Shown here piece after piece: positions 36,202 through 47,508 of a stretch of DNA of 64,000 nt. The notes under the pieces were generated by a model. The model saw only the letters and a list, made by a program, of their open reading frames with translations. It was not told the origin of the DNA and did no database searches. The DNA lies in assembly GCF_003667445.1 (NCBI RefSeq), contig NZ_RCTF01000019.1, positions 1 through 64,000 of the forward strand, written 5' to 3'. The DNA is from Xanthobacter tagetidis (GTDB lineage Bacteria; Pseudomonadota; Alphaproteobacteria; Rhizobiales; Xanthobacteraceae). Numbering within the stretch: the stretch's first letter is position 1; every line of letters begins with the position of its first letter. The translations under genes and the position numbers were made by a program.

Positions 36202-36431
36202 GCGCACGCCCCCGGCGCGGCGCCGATGCCGCGCGCATCCGCAGCGACAACAGCCTGAAGCGTGACCGCGCACGCGCGCCCTTGCTTGTGACAATTTCGG
36301 AACGGTGAACGCCCACGACGCATCGAAGGGCTTGCGCACTGCCGCAAGCGGTACGAAGTTTATCGGGACGGCGCGTGCTCCGCGCCCCGGCGCAGCTCGC
36401 CGGACCGGCGGCACGCGCGAAAGAGGTGTCG

Positions 36432-38903
<2,472 letters not shown>

Positions 38904-38907
38904 CATC

Positions 38908-38929
38908 GGCCGGGACACGCGTCCCGGCC
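38908..38929 (+). terminator. hairpin just after clpA
   Basis: GGCCGGGAC and GTCCCGGCC form a perfect 9-base-pair stem with a 4-base loop (ACGC), five bases after the clpA stop. It has no T-run. It may protect the mRNA end or act with the terminator that follows. Confidence 0.5.
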
Positions 38930-38943
38930 CCGAACCAAGGACG

Positions 38944-38972
38944 ATGCCCGGCCCCGCGCCGGGCATTTGTTT
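38944..38972 (+). terminator. Rho-independent terminator of clpA
   Basis: ATGCCCGGC (38944-38952) and GCCGGGCAT (38958-38966) form a 9-base-pair stem with a 5-base loop, followed by TTGTTTG. It lies about 40 bases after the clpA stop. Confidence 0.75.
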
Positions 38973-39010
38973 GCCTGCTGCCGGGCGATGCCGCACCGGC
39001 CCTCCGCGCG

Positions 39011-39304
39011 CCCTCCCCGTTCGCGCACCCTCTCCCCTTGCGGGAGAGGCCGGGGGCGAGGGGTTCCGCCACCGGGCTAGCCGCACCGAGGCCGCGCCAC
39101 AGCGCTCGGCGCTTCCCCTCACCCCCACCCCCTCTCCCACAAGGGGAGAAGGGAGAAGCGCCCGGTTTCTCGCCCCGCCTTCGCCCCGCAGCGGAGCCGA
39201 TGCCAACCTCGCGTCGCCCTCCCCGTTCGCGCCCCCTTTCCTCTTGTGAGAGAGGTAATGGGTTAGGGTTCGCGCCACCGGGCGAGCCGCGCCGAGGCCG
39301 CGCC
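39011..39304. repeat. pair of 88-base intergenic direct repeats downstream of clpA
   Basis: Copies at 39011-39098 and 39217-39304 share CCCTCCCCGTTCGCG at one end, CCACCGGGC and GAGGCCGCGCC at the other, and a CT-rich hairpin segment (CTCTCCC...GGGAGAG). Between them, 39119-39150 holds a related segment in the other orientation (CCCTCTCCCACAAGGGGAG). The 479-base gap between clpA and the ligase gene contains these, the two terminators, and no credible gene. Confidence 0.65.
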
Positions 39305-39382
39305 GCCTTGCCAGTGCAGGCGAGGGCCAACTGGCCTAAGCTGCCCGCGCTCCCGATCCGAAAGCCGCTGCGAACCGCAACC

Positions 39383-40951
39383 ATGCCCCCCTCCCCGCTC
39401 TCGTCCGAAACGCCCGTCCCGCACGGCATCGCCCCCGCGGCCCGCTTCAACCTTGCCGCGCACTGCCTTGCGCACGCGGCCCGCGCGCCGGGCAAGACGG
39501 CGCTCATCCTGGTGGGTGCGGACGGCGCCGAGCGCTGGACCTATGGAGCGCTGGACGAGAAGGTGCGCCGCCTCGCCGCCGGCTTCGCCGGCCTCGGCCT
39601 GGAGCCGGGCGCGCGCATCCTGATCCGCGCCGGCAACGATGCCGGCTTCGTCATCGCCTTCCTTGCCGCCATCGCGGCGGGATATGTGGCGCAGCCCACC
39701 TCCTCGCAGCTCACGTTGGAGGAGGTGCGCGCGCTCGCGGACGATTCCGGCGCCGCCGCGGTGGTGCTGGGGCAGGATCACCTCGGCGAGCGCGCCGGCC
39801 TCGCCCATCTGCGCATCATCGATCCGGACGAGATGGCGGCGCTCGCTGCCGCCCCGCCCCTCGCCGGCTTCGCGCCGACCCGGGCGGACGATCCCGCCTA
39901 TCTGGTCTACACCTCCGGCACCACCAGCCGGCCCAAGGGCGTGCTGCACGCCCAGCGCGCCATCCTCGGCCGCCGGCCCATGTATGCCGACTGGCTCGGC
40001 CTCACCGAGGCGGACGTGCTGCTGCATGCGGGCGCGGTGAACTGGACCTACACGCTCGGCGTCGGCCTCACCGACCCGTGGGCGCAGGGGGCGACGGCGG
40101 TGCTCTATAACGGCCCGCGCGATCCCGCCGTGTGGCCGCGCCTGATCGAGGCCCACGGCGCCACCATCTTCGCCGCGGTGCCGACCGTGTTCCGGCAGGT
40201 GCTGAAGGCGTGCGACATCGCCCGCTTCGACCTCTCCCGCCTGCGCCACGGGGTTGCGGCGGGCGAGGCGCTGGCCCCGCGCCTGATCGAGGACTGGCAC
40301 GCGGCCACCGGCACCTGGATCTATGAATCGCTGGGCATGAGCGAGGTCTCCACCTTCATCTCCTGCCGCCCCGGCGCGCCGATCCGGCCCGGCTCGCCGG
40401 GCCGCCCGCAGCGCGGCCGGCGCGTCAGCGTGCTGCCGGTGGAGGGCGGCACCGATCCGCTGCCGGCGGGCGAGACCGGCCTGCTCGCCGTGCACCGCTC
40501 CGACCCCGGCCTGATGCTCGGCTACTGGCGCCGGCCGGAGGAAGAAGAGGCGGTGATGCGCGGCGACTGGTTCGTGGGCGGCGACCTCGCCGCCTTCGAC
40601 GCCGACGGCTGGCTGTGGTTTCACGGCCGCAATGACGACGTCATGAACGCGCTCGGCTACCGCGTCTCGCCGCTGGAAGTGGAGAAGGCCCTGGCCGACT
40701 GCCCCGGCGTGCTGGAGGCGGCGGTGGCCGAGACGAAGGTGCGCGCGGACGTGAGCGTCATCACCGCCTTCGTGGTGCCGCGCCCCGGCGCGGCGCTCAT
40801 TGAGGCGGCGGTTCTGGCGCATTGCGGACAGCACCTTGCCGCCTACAAGTGCCCGCGCCGGGTGGTCCTGGTCGACCAGATCGAGCGCACGGCCAACGGC
40901 AAGGTGAGCCGCAAGGCCATGGCCCGCCGCTTCGCGGCTGCGGCGGACTGA
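39383..40951 (+). CDS. AMP-forming acyl-CoA ligase (benzoate/4-coumarate-CoA-ligase type)
   Basis: A 522-residue ANL-superfamily enzyme. The phosphate loop is YTSGTTSRPKGVLHA. Other family motifs include YESLGMSEVSTF, GDLAAFDADGWLWFHGRND and the A8 region DDVMNALGYRVSPLEVE. The C-terminal catalytic lysine lies in RTANGKVSRK. It activates a carboxylic acid to acyl-AMP and then the CoA thioester. Short linkers and the substrate-pocket segments are closest in style to benzoate or other aryl-CoA ligases, but the exact acid cannot be named. The promoter would lie in the repeat-rich gap upstream. It ends 17 bases from the convergent dnaE2. Confidence 0.82.
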   Translation: MPPSPLSSETPVPHGIAPAARFNLAAHCLAHAARAPGKTALILVGADGAERWTYGALDEKVRRLAAGFAGLGLEPGARILIRAGNDAGFVIAFLAAIAAGYVAQPTSSQLTLEEVRALADDSGAAAVVLGQDHLGERAGLAHLRIIDPDEMAALAAAPPLAGFAPTRADDPAYLVYTSGTTSRPKGVLHAQRAILGRRPMYADWLGLTEADVLLHAGAVNWTYTLGVGLTDPWAQGATAVLYNGPRDPAVWPRLIEAHGATIFAAVPTVFRQVLKACDIARFDLSRLRHGVAAGEALAPRLIEDWHAATGTWIYESLGMSEVSTFISCRPGAPIRPGSPGRPQRGRRVSVLPVEGGTDPLPAGETGLLAVHRSDPGLMLGYWRRPEEEEAVMRGDWFVGGDLAAFDADGWLWFHGRNDDVMNALGYRVSPLEVEKALADCPGVLEAAVAETKVRADVSVITAFVVPRPGAALIEAAVLAHCGQHLAAYKCPRRVVLVDQIERTANGKVSRKAMARRFAAAAD

Positions 40952-40968
40952 GGCGCCGCGCCGCGGCG

Positions 40969-43900
40969 TCAGTGGAAGTCGCGGGACTTGGGCAGGATGC
41001 GCACCTCGCGCGGGTGGCGGGCGCGGGGATATTGCGGGCGCCGGAACTCGTCGGCGCGCGCGGTCTCGATCACCGGCGGGCGCGGCGCGCCGAGATAAGC
41101 AAGGTCCGCGCTGCGGTCGGTGAGGCGGCGCGCCATGAGGTGGACCACGCCCTCCTCGCTCTTCTGCACCACGCCCTCCACCAGCAGCAGCCGCGCGCCC
41201 ATGACCTCGCGGCGGAAGCGCTCGAAGGTGCGGGCCCACAGCACCACGTTGGTGACGCCGGTCTCGTCCTCCAGCGTGATGAAGATCGCCTTGCCGTTGC
41301 CCGGCCGCTGGCGCACCAGCACCACGCCGGCGGTGCGCGCGAAGTCGCCGTCGCGCAGCGCCGAGGTCCCTTCGCAGGTCAGCACCGTCTCGCGGTCGTA
41401 GAGCGGGCGCAGCAGCGCCATGGGATGGGCCTTCAGCGACAGGCGGGCGCTGCGATAGTCCTCCACCACGTGCTCGCCCAGCGACATGGCGGGCAGCGCC
41501 GCCGCCGCCTCGGCCCCCGTCTCGCGCGCGTCCGCCGCGGCGAACAGCGGCAGCGGCGCGTCGTCCGGCAGGCCGCGCACCACCCAGGAGGCGGCGCGCC
41601 GGTCGAGGCTGAGCGAGCGGAAGGCGTCGGCCTCGGCCAGCAGCGCCAGCGCGCGCGCCGGCAGTTCCGCCCGGCGGGCGAACCGCTCCAGGCGCGCGGC
41701 GCCGTCGCGGGGCGCCGCCTGATGCTCCCCGCGCCCCGCCTGCCCCGCCCGCGCGGCGGCGATGCGCCCGGCCCAGGCCTCCTGGAAGCCGTCGATCTGG
41801 CGCAGGCCGAGGCGCAGCGCCAAGGCGCCGTCCGCGTCCCGCTCCAGCGTGCTGTCCCAACGGCTGTGCGCCACATCGACGGGGCGGACCCGCACCCCGT
41901 GCTCGCGCGCGTCGCGCACGATCTGCGCCGGCGCGTAGAAGCCCATGGGCTGGCTGTTCAGCAGCGCGCAGGCGAACACCGCCGGGTGATGGCACTTGAT
42001 GAAGGCGGAGACGTAGACCAGCTTGGCGAACGAGGCGGCGTGGCTCTCCGGGAAGCCGTAGCTGCCGAAGCCCTTGATCTGCTCGAAGCAGCGCCGCGCG
42101 AAGTCCTCGGTGTAGCCGCGCGCCACCATGCGCCCCACCATCAGGCTCTCGAACTGATGGATGGTGCCGAGGTTGCGGAAGGTGGCCATGGCGCGCCGGA
42201 GCGCGTTCGCCTCCACGTCGGAAAAGCGCGCCGCCACCATGGCGAGGCGCATGGCCTGCTCCTGGAACAGCGGCACGCCCATGGTCTTGTGCAGCACCTG
42301 GTGGAGTTCGTCGGCCGGGCCGTGCGCGGGCGCGGGCGCGGGAAACTCCACCTTCTCCTTCCCCGAGCGGCGCCGCAGATAGGGATGCACCATGTCGCCC
42401 TGGATCGGGCCGGGCCGCACGATCGCCACCTGGATCACGAGGTCGTAGAAGGTGCGGGGCTTCAGGCGCGGCAGCATGTTCATCTGCGCCCGGCTCTCCA
42501 CCTGGAACACGCCGATGGAATCGCCCCGGCACAGCATGTCGTAGACTTCAGGATCCTCGCCCGGCAGGTCGGCGAGGCCGACGGCGCGGCCCTCGTGCTC
42601 CTCCAGGAGGTCGAACGCCTTGCGGATGCAGGTGAGCATGCCGAGCGCCAGCACGTCCACCTTGAGCAGGCCGAGCGTGTCGATGTCGTCCTTGTCCCAC
42701 TCGATGAAGGTGCGGTCCGCCATGGCGGCGTTGCCGATGGGCACGGTCTCGTCGAGCCGGCCGCGGGTGAGGATGAAGCCGCCCACGTGCTGGGAGAGGT
42801 GGCGCGGCGCGCCGAGCAGGCGGGTGGCGAAGGCGACCGCGCGCCGGATCATCGGATTGGCGGGGTCGAGCCCGGCCTGGGCGATGTGGGTGTCGGGAAT
42901 GGCCTCGCCATAGCTGCCCCACTGGGTGGAGGCGATGCGCGCCGTGATGTCCTCGGTAAGGCCCAGCGCCTTGCCCACGTCGCGGATGGCGCTCCGCGGC
43001 CGGTAGGAGATCACGGTGGCGGCGATACCGGCGCGGTGGCGGCCGTATTTGCCGTAGATGTACTGGATCACCTCCTCGCGCCGCTCGTGCTCGAAGTCCA
43101 CGTCGATGTCGGGCGGCTCGCGCCGCTCCTCGGAGATGAAGCGGGCGAACAGCACGTCGTTCTCGGCCGGGTCCACCGCGGTGATGCCGAGCACGAAGCA
43201 CACCGCCGAATTGGCCGCCGAGCCCCGCCCCTGGCACAGGATGCCGGCCCCTTCGGCGAACCGGACGATGTCGAGGATGGTGAGGAAATAGCGCGCGTAG
43301 TCGAGCTTGGCGATGAGCGCCAGCTCGGCCTTGAGGAGCCCCGCGACCTTGTCCGGCACCCCTTTCGGATAGTGCTTCGCCGCGCCGCGCCAGGTCTCGG
43401 CGGCGAGCCAGTCCTGTGCGCACCAGCCCTCGGGCACCGGCTCGTCGGGATAATCGTATTTCAGTTCGCTCAGGCAGAAGTCCACCTGCGCCAGCAGCCG
43501 GCCGGTCTCGTTGAGCGCCTGCGGCGCGTCGCGGAACAGGCGTGCCATCTCGCCGGGGGCCTTCAGGTGGCGCTCGGCATTCGCCTGAAGGCGCCGGCCG
43601 GCCTGGGCGATGGCGACGCCCTCGCGCACGCAGGTGACCACATCCTGGAGGTCGCGGTCCTCCGGCGCCGCATACAGCACGTCGTTGAGCGCCAGCAGCG
43701 GGACGCGGGCGGCCTCCGCCTCGGCCTTGAGCGCCGCGAGCCGGCGCCGGTCGTCGCCCCGAAGATGCAGGGCCGCACCGAGCCAGACCGCGCCCGGTGC
43801 AGCCTCGGCGAGGCGCGGCAGGAGGCCGGCGAGCGGCGCGAGGTCGCGGTCCGGCCGCACGACGAGGAGCAGGCCCTGGGCCGCGCCGAGGAGGTCGTCG

Positions 43901-44367
43901 AGGGCGAGGTCGCATTCCCCCTTGCGCGCCCGCCGGTTGCCGGTGGTGAGGAGGCGGCAGAGCGCGCCCCAGCCCGCCCGGTGGCGGGGATAGGCGACGA
44001 TGTCCGGCGTGCCGTCGGCGAAGGCGAGGCGCGCGCCCACGGCGAGCTTGAAGCCGTGCGCCCGCCGGCACAGCTCCGCGTGGGACGGCCCCACGGGCAG
44101 CGCCGGCTCGACCTCCATCTCGCCCGGCGAGGAGCCGAGGCGCACCCGGCGCACCGGCGCCGCGCCCTCGCGGAAGGCGCGCAGCGCCGCGAAGGCGCGC
44201 ACCACGCCCGCCACCGTATTGCGGTCGGCGATGCCGAGGCCGGCATGGCCGAGCGCCAGCGCGGTCGCCACCAGGTCCGTCGGCGCCGAGGCGCCGCGCA
44301 GGAAGGAGAAGTGCGAGGCGGCGGCAAGCTCGGCATAGGAAGGGGCGTCGCTGATGCCGGCGCTCAT
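40969..44367 (-). CDS. dnaE2: error-prone DNA polymerase DnaE2
   Basis: A 1132-residue C-family polymerase of the DnaE2 (ImuC) type, the catalytic subunit for mutagenic lesion bypass. It opens with a PHP domain (YAELAAASHFSFLRGAS) and contains PDIDVDFEHERREEVIQYIY, where the acidic residues coordinate metal at the active site. The palm, fingers and OB-fold follow, ending in ARHPREVRILPKSRDFH, a typical DnaE2 C-terminus. It shares an operon with imuB (36 bases upstream) and imuA, which is SOS-induced. The protein is the usual length, and its catalytic residues appear intact. Confidence 0.94.
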   Translation of the reverse strand: MSAGISDAPSYAELAAASHFSFLRGASAPTDLVATALALGHAGLGIADRNTVAGVVRAFAALRAFREGAAPVRRVRLGSSPGEMEVEPALPVGPSHAELCRRAHGFKLAVGARLAFADGTPDIVAYPRHRAGWGALCRLLTTGNRRARKGECDLALDDLLGAAQGLLLVVRPDRDLAPLAGLLPRLAEAAPGAVWLGAALHLRGDDRRRLAALKAEAEAARVPLLALNDVLYAAPEDRDLQDVVTCVREGVAIAQAGRRLQANAERHLKAPGEMARLFRDAPQALNETGRLLAQVDFCLSELKYDYPDEPVPEGWCAQDWLAAETWRGAAKHYPKGVPDKVAGLLKAELALIAKLDYARYFLTILDIVRFAEGAGILCQGRGSAANSAVCFVLGITAVDPAENDVLFARFISEERREPPDIDVDFEHERREEVIQYIYGKYGRHRAGIAATVISYRPRSAIRDVGKALGLTEDITARIASTQWGSYGEAIPDTHIAQAGLDPANPMIRRAVAFATRLLGAPRHLSQHVGGFILTRGRLDETVPIGNAAMADRTFIEWDKDDIDTLGLLKVDVLALGMLTCIRKAFDLLEEHEGRAVGLADLPGEDPEVYDMLCRGDSIGVFQVESRAQMNMLPRLKPRTFYDLVIQVAIVRPGPIQGDMVHPYLRRRSGKEKVEFPAPAPAHGPADELHQVLHKTMGVPLFQEQAMRLAMVAARFSDVEANALRRAMATFRNLGTIHQFESLMVGRMVARGYTEDFARRCFEQIKGFGSYGFPESHAASFAKLVYVSAFIKCHHPAVFACALLNSQPMGFYAPAQIVRDAREHGVRVRPVDVAHSRWDSTLERDADGALALRLGLRQIDGFQEAWAGRIAAARAGQAGRGEHQAAPRDGAARLERFARRAELPARALALLAEADAFRSLSLDRRAASWVVRGLPDDAPLPLFAAADARETGAEAAAALPAMSLGEHVVEDYRSARLSLKAHPMALLRPLYDRETVLTCEGTSALRDGDFARTAGVVLVRQRPGNGKAIFITLEDETGVTNVVLWARTFERFRREVMGARLLLVEGVVQKSEEGVVHLMARRLTDRSADLAYLGAPRPPVIETARADEFRRPQYPRARHPREVRILPKSRDFH

Positions 44368-44403
44368 GCGGGCGGACTCATGGGGGTGTTCATGGGGGCG
44401 GAC

Positions 44404-46065
44404 TCATGCGAACAGGCCGTGCAGGAACCAGCGCGGGCGCGCCGCCTCGCGCCCGTAGAGGCCCTCGCGATAGAGCCAGAAGCGCCGGCCGCCGGTGTCC
44501 TCCACCCGGAAATAGTCGCGCGTGAGGGCGCCCGCCTGTCCCCTCCCCTGCCCATCCATCTGCCACCATTCCGGGGCGATGCGCTCTGGCCCCTCGGCGC
44601 GCGCCACCTCGTGCAGCGCCCGGCGCCAGCGGAAGCGCAAGGGCGGACCGTCCGGCACCTCGGCCAGCGCCTCCACCGGCTCGGGCGGCTCGAACAGAGT
44701 GAGCGGGCGCGCCGCCGGCAGGCCCGGCGGCAGGGGCTGGGGCCAGTCCGGCTGCGCCACGGCGGCGGCGGCGAGCGCCGGGTGCGCCCGCGCGGCGGCC
44801 TCGGGGATATGCGTGTCGTGGGCCGCAAAGCGCATCACCCGGTGCGCCCCGAGGCGGGCGGAAAGGATGTCCACGAGAGCGTCCATCTGCGCGGCCTCCT
44901 GCGCGGCCGCACCAGAGGCGAGGCTCTCGGTGAAACTTTCCTGGCGCTCGGCGAGCGGCTCGCTGGCGAGCAGCGAGAGGCGCAGCACGTCGAAGCCGAA
45001 GCCGGGATCGAGCGGATCGGCGAGCGCGGCGAGCTTCTCGCGGAACAGGCCGGCCATGCGGGCGGCATCGCGCACCGGCCGCGCGGTGGCGGCGGGGATG
45101 CGGCGCACCGCGCCGTCGCTGCGGAAGAAGGCGGCCTCCAGGCGGCGCGCGCCGCGGCCTTGCTTCTCCAGCAGCAGGCACAGCTCGCGCGCAAGGTCTC
45201 CCAGCACCTTCAGGGCGGTCTCCATGTCGGCCATGGGCTCGGCGAAGCGGCGCTCCGCCAGAGTGAGCGGCACCGGACGGAGCGGCGAGACGGGCGGGTC
45301 GGCGTGCCCCGCCAGTTCGTCGAGCCGCCCCGTCAGCGCATCTCCGAAGCGGGCGGCAAGCGCCGCGCGGGGCTGCGCCCGGACCGCCTCAAGCGTGGTC
45401 AGCCCGAGGCCGATGAGGGTGCGCACCGTCGCCTCGGGCAGCTCCAAAGCGGCGACGGGGAGCGGATCGGTGAGCGCCTGCTCCTCCCCCGCCGCCGGCC
45501 GCGCGCCGGGCCGCCAGCGGGCGAGCGTGCGGGCGGCGCGCGCGGTCGCCGCCACCGCCCCGGCGGCGGCAAGGCCCAGGGTGCGCAGGCGCTCCAGCAC
45601 CTCCTGGAGCATCGCCGCCTCGCCGCCGAACAGATGGGCGCAGCCGGTGATGTCCAGCACCAGGTCGCAGGGCGTCCCCATGCCCGCCGCCTCCCCCGAT
45701 CCCGGATCGCCCGGCCCGCAGAGGGCGACGAAGGGCGTCCAGCGCTCGCACCAGGAGGCGAGCGCGGACAGCAGCGCCGCATCCGCCGCCGGATCGTCCT
45801 GCGCCACCGCGAGGTGGGGCACGCGGGCGCGCGCGTCGGCGAGCGGCAGGCCGGCCGTCAGGCCGAGCCGCTCGGCCGCCGCGTCGAGCGCCACGAGGCG
45901 CGGCGCGTTGGCGATCTGCCGCACCACCACCAAAGGCGCATCAGGAAGCCGCGCGCCGCGCCGGCGCGCCGTGATCGCCAGCCGGTCGGTGGCGAGCCGC
46001 GGCAGCACCACGGCCAGAAGGCGCCGCGCCGGGCGCGAGGGGGCCGAAACGTCGGGCATCAGCAT
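44404..46065 (-). CDS. imuB: ImuB, inactive Y-family polymerase-like mutasome protein
   Basis: A 553-residue protein with the Y-family fold but lacking the catalytic carboxylates. Its N-terminus LLAVVLPRLATDRLAITARR matches ImuB and has no DinB-type acidic motif. It binds the sliding clamp and brings DnaE2 and ImuA to DNA damage. The C-terminal RDYFRVEDTGGRRFWLYREG is characteristic. ATG at 46065 is chosen because GGAG lies 4 bases upstream; a TTG at 46077 and ATG at 46059 are alternatives. It overlaps the 3' end of imuA by more than 100 bases, an unusually long overlap. Confidence 0.85.
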   Translation of the reverse strand: MLMPDVSAPSRPARRLLAVVLPRLATDRLAITARRRGARLPDAPLVVVRQIANAPRLVALDAAAERLGLTAGLPLADARARVPHLAVAQDDPAADAALLSALASWCERWTPFVALCGPGDPGSGEAAGMGTPCDLVLDITGCAHLFGGEAAMLQEVLERLRTLGLAAAGAVAATARAARTLARWRPGARPAAGEEQALTDPLPVAALELPEATVRTLIGLGLTTLEAVRAQPRAALAARFGDALTGRLDELAGHADPPVSPLRPVPLTLAERRFAEPMADMETALKVLGDLARELCLLLEKQGRGARRLEAAFFRSDGAVRRIPAATARPVRDAARMAGLFREKLAALADPLDPGFGFDVLRLSLLASEPLAERQESFTESLASGAAAQEAAQMDALVDILSARLGAHRVMRFAAHDTHIPEAAARAHPALAAAAVAQPDWPQPLPPGLPAARPLTLFEPPEPVEALAEVPDGPPLRFRWRRALHEVARAEGPERIAPEWWQMDGQGRGQAGALTRDYFRVEDTGGRRFWLYREGLYGREAARPRWFLHGLFA

Positions 46066-47026
46066 CGAACTCCACAATCCACCGCCCGGTGGGGCCGAAA
46101 CGGTTGCGCGCCAGTTCCAGGGCGAAGGCCGGCGCGCCGAGGCCGAAGGGCAGCGGCGACGCCGAGCCCGCCGGCGCCACGTGCCAGCGGGTCGCCGCCG
46201 CCGAGGGCTCGGGCTCCGCCCCCGGCCGCAGCAGGAGCGCCAGCGCCCCGCGCTCGGCGGCGCGCAGCGCCAGGCGGCGGGTGGCGGTGAGGTCGAGTAC
46301 GCGCGCGGCGCCCCAGGGCTCGGCGATCACCACGCCCGCGCCCGCCTGGCGCAGCCCGTCCTCCGCCGCGCGCAGCACGCCGGCCGCGTCGGCCGCCTCC
46401 ACCAGGACGATGCGGTCGGGGTCGAGCCCGAGTTCCGCGCAGCCCGGCGCATGGAGCCGGCCGCCTTCGCGCACGCTCATGTCCTGGCGCACCCACAGCA
46501 CCGGCCCGCCCAGGCCGCCGGCAAGGCCGCCGACAAGGGCGCCGGCGAGGGCCGCGGCAAAGCCCAGCAAAACCCCGTGGGCACCCGGCGCGCCGCCATG
46601 AACCTCGTGCAGCGCGCCGCGCGGCAGCCCGCCCCCCAGCGCCGCATCCAAAGGCGCACCGAGGAGAAGGCGCCCGGCCGGCGACGCCGCGCGGGCGGGG
46701 CTGCGCACCAGAGCGCGCAAGGCGTCGAGGGTCGCGGGACTGCTTGCGGGATCGGCGCCCGCTCCGGGAACCGCCGGCGGCGGGTCCGCGCCCCAGGCGC
46801 GCGGACCGGGCGCCCCGGCTTCGCGCGGCGGGGCGCCTGAAAGGAGAGCCGGCACCTGCACCGGAACGGCAGACCCCTCCCGCACGGGCGCCGCACCGGC
46901 GGCCGGAGACGCCCGCCGGTCCGCTCCGTCCGGCGGCTCCTCGGCCGATGATGAAAAGGCGAGCGCGCCCGTTGCCGCGGCAAGGCTTCGCCGCGGCGCG
47001 AACGCCCTCTCGGGCTGCGCAGACAT
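45941..47026 (-). CDS. imuA: ImuA, RecA-like mutasome accessory protein
   Basis: A 361-residue protein. The first 80 residues are Pro/Ala-rich and poorly conserved. The body is RecA-like, with LGGGLPRGALHEVHGGAPGA replacing the RecA Walker loop and RQDMSVREGGRLHAPGCAE further on, both usual in ImuA. It takes part in SOS mutagenesis with ImuB and DnaE2. ATG 47026 has a strong AGAGGAA site, and the sequence just upstream is a LexA box. The stop lies more than 100 bases inside imuB. The C-terminal 40 residues, which use the overlap, are rich in Arg, Ala and Gly and may be dispensable. Confidence 0.85.
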   Translation of the reverse strand: MSAQPERAFAPRRSLAAATGALAFSSSAEEPPDGADRRASPAAGAAPVREGSAVPVQVPALLSGAPPREAGAPGPRAWGADPPPAVPGAGADPASSPATLDALRALVRSPARAASPAGRLLLGAPLDAALGGGLPRGALHEVHGGAPGAHGVLLGFAAALAGALVGGLAGGLGGPVLWVRQDMSVREGGRLHAPGCAELGLDPDRIVLVEAADAAGVLRAAEDGLRQAGAGVVIAEPWGAARVLDLTATRRLALRAAERGALALLLRPGAEPEPSAAATRWHVAPAGSASPLPFGLGAPAFALELARNRFGPTGRWIVEFDADARRFGPLAPGAAPSGRGAAAARHRPAGDHGAPARRAAS

Positions 47027-47031
47027 TTCAT

Positions 47032-47077
47032 GTTCCTCTTTTGTTCTTATGAAAAGCGCTTTCCGGACAGGAGTCAA
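47032..47077 (-). promoter_or_regulatory. LexA (SOS) box and promoter of imuA-imuB-dnaE2
   Basis: GTTC (47032-47035), 7 bases, GTTC (47043-47046), the alphaproteobacterial LexA consensus GTTC-N7-GTTC, lies 6 to 20 bases before the imuA start and overlaps its ribosome binding site. A -35-like TTGACT occurs on the minus strand at 47072-47077. LexA bound here would block transcription until DNA damage. Confidence 0.82.
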
Positions 47078-47130
47078 CGGCACCGGATGCGGTGGTGGCG
47101 GGGTGGGTTTGGGGGACGAAAGGGGGAATG

Positions 47131-47436
47131 GCCCGCTGCGCGGGAGTCGTGCGCTGGGCCCCGGATCGGCGCTCCACCTTCGGTGTCGCTGGTCCGGGGC
47201 ACGGCGGCGGCTGATGCCGCCGCGGGGCGGAGGAACCACCCGCGCGCCCCGGACGCATGGAGCGTCAGCGGAATGCGAGCCGGGGCCCAGCGCAAGGGGC
47301 CGCCGAAGGCGCTTCTGCAGCCTTGGGGCCTCGGGCATTTCCCCGGCGTTCTGGGGGTCTTGCCTGCTGCGCAGGAGTCTCCCCTGGACCCCGGCTCTGC
47401 GCTCCGGCTGCGCCGTCGCTGGGCCGGGGAACGGCG
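47131..47436. repeat. pair of ~75-base intergenic direct repeats with a 19-base-pair dyad
   Basis: Imperfect copies at 47131-47206 and 47362-47436 share GCTGCGC.GGAGTC, CCCCGG, TGCGCTCC or GGCGCTCC, GTCGCTGG and CCGGGG.ACGGCG. Copy two carries part of a perfect 19-base inverted repeat (arms 47401-47419 and 47434-47452, 14-base loop). The 482-base gap between imuA and the Bug gene holds these, the LexA box and a terminator, and I see no gene. Confidence 0.6.
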
Positions 47437-47472
47437 ACGGCGCAGCCGGAGCGGGGCGGGGAACGAGCAAGA

Positions 47473-47498
47473 ACCCCGCCGGCTCCGGCCGGCGGGGT
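47473..47498 (-). terminator. terminator hairpin of the Bug/RidA/FAH operon
   Basis: ACCCCGCCGGC (47473-47483) and GCCGGCGGGGT (47488-47498) form a perfect 11-base-pair stem with a 4-base loop, ten bases after the stop of the solute-binding protein gene. On the minus strand it is followed by TTCTTGC, a weak T-run. Confidence 0.68.
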
Positions 47499-47508
47499 CC
47501 TCCTGAGC

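Noticed and set aside
40822..46290. A plus-strand open frame of over 1800 codons opposite dnaE2 and imuB.
   Set aside because: It is antisense to two well-recognised genes, with Arg/Ala/Gly/His-biased content typical of shadow frames in GC-rich DNA, and has no domain or ribosome binding site.
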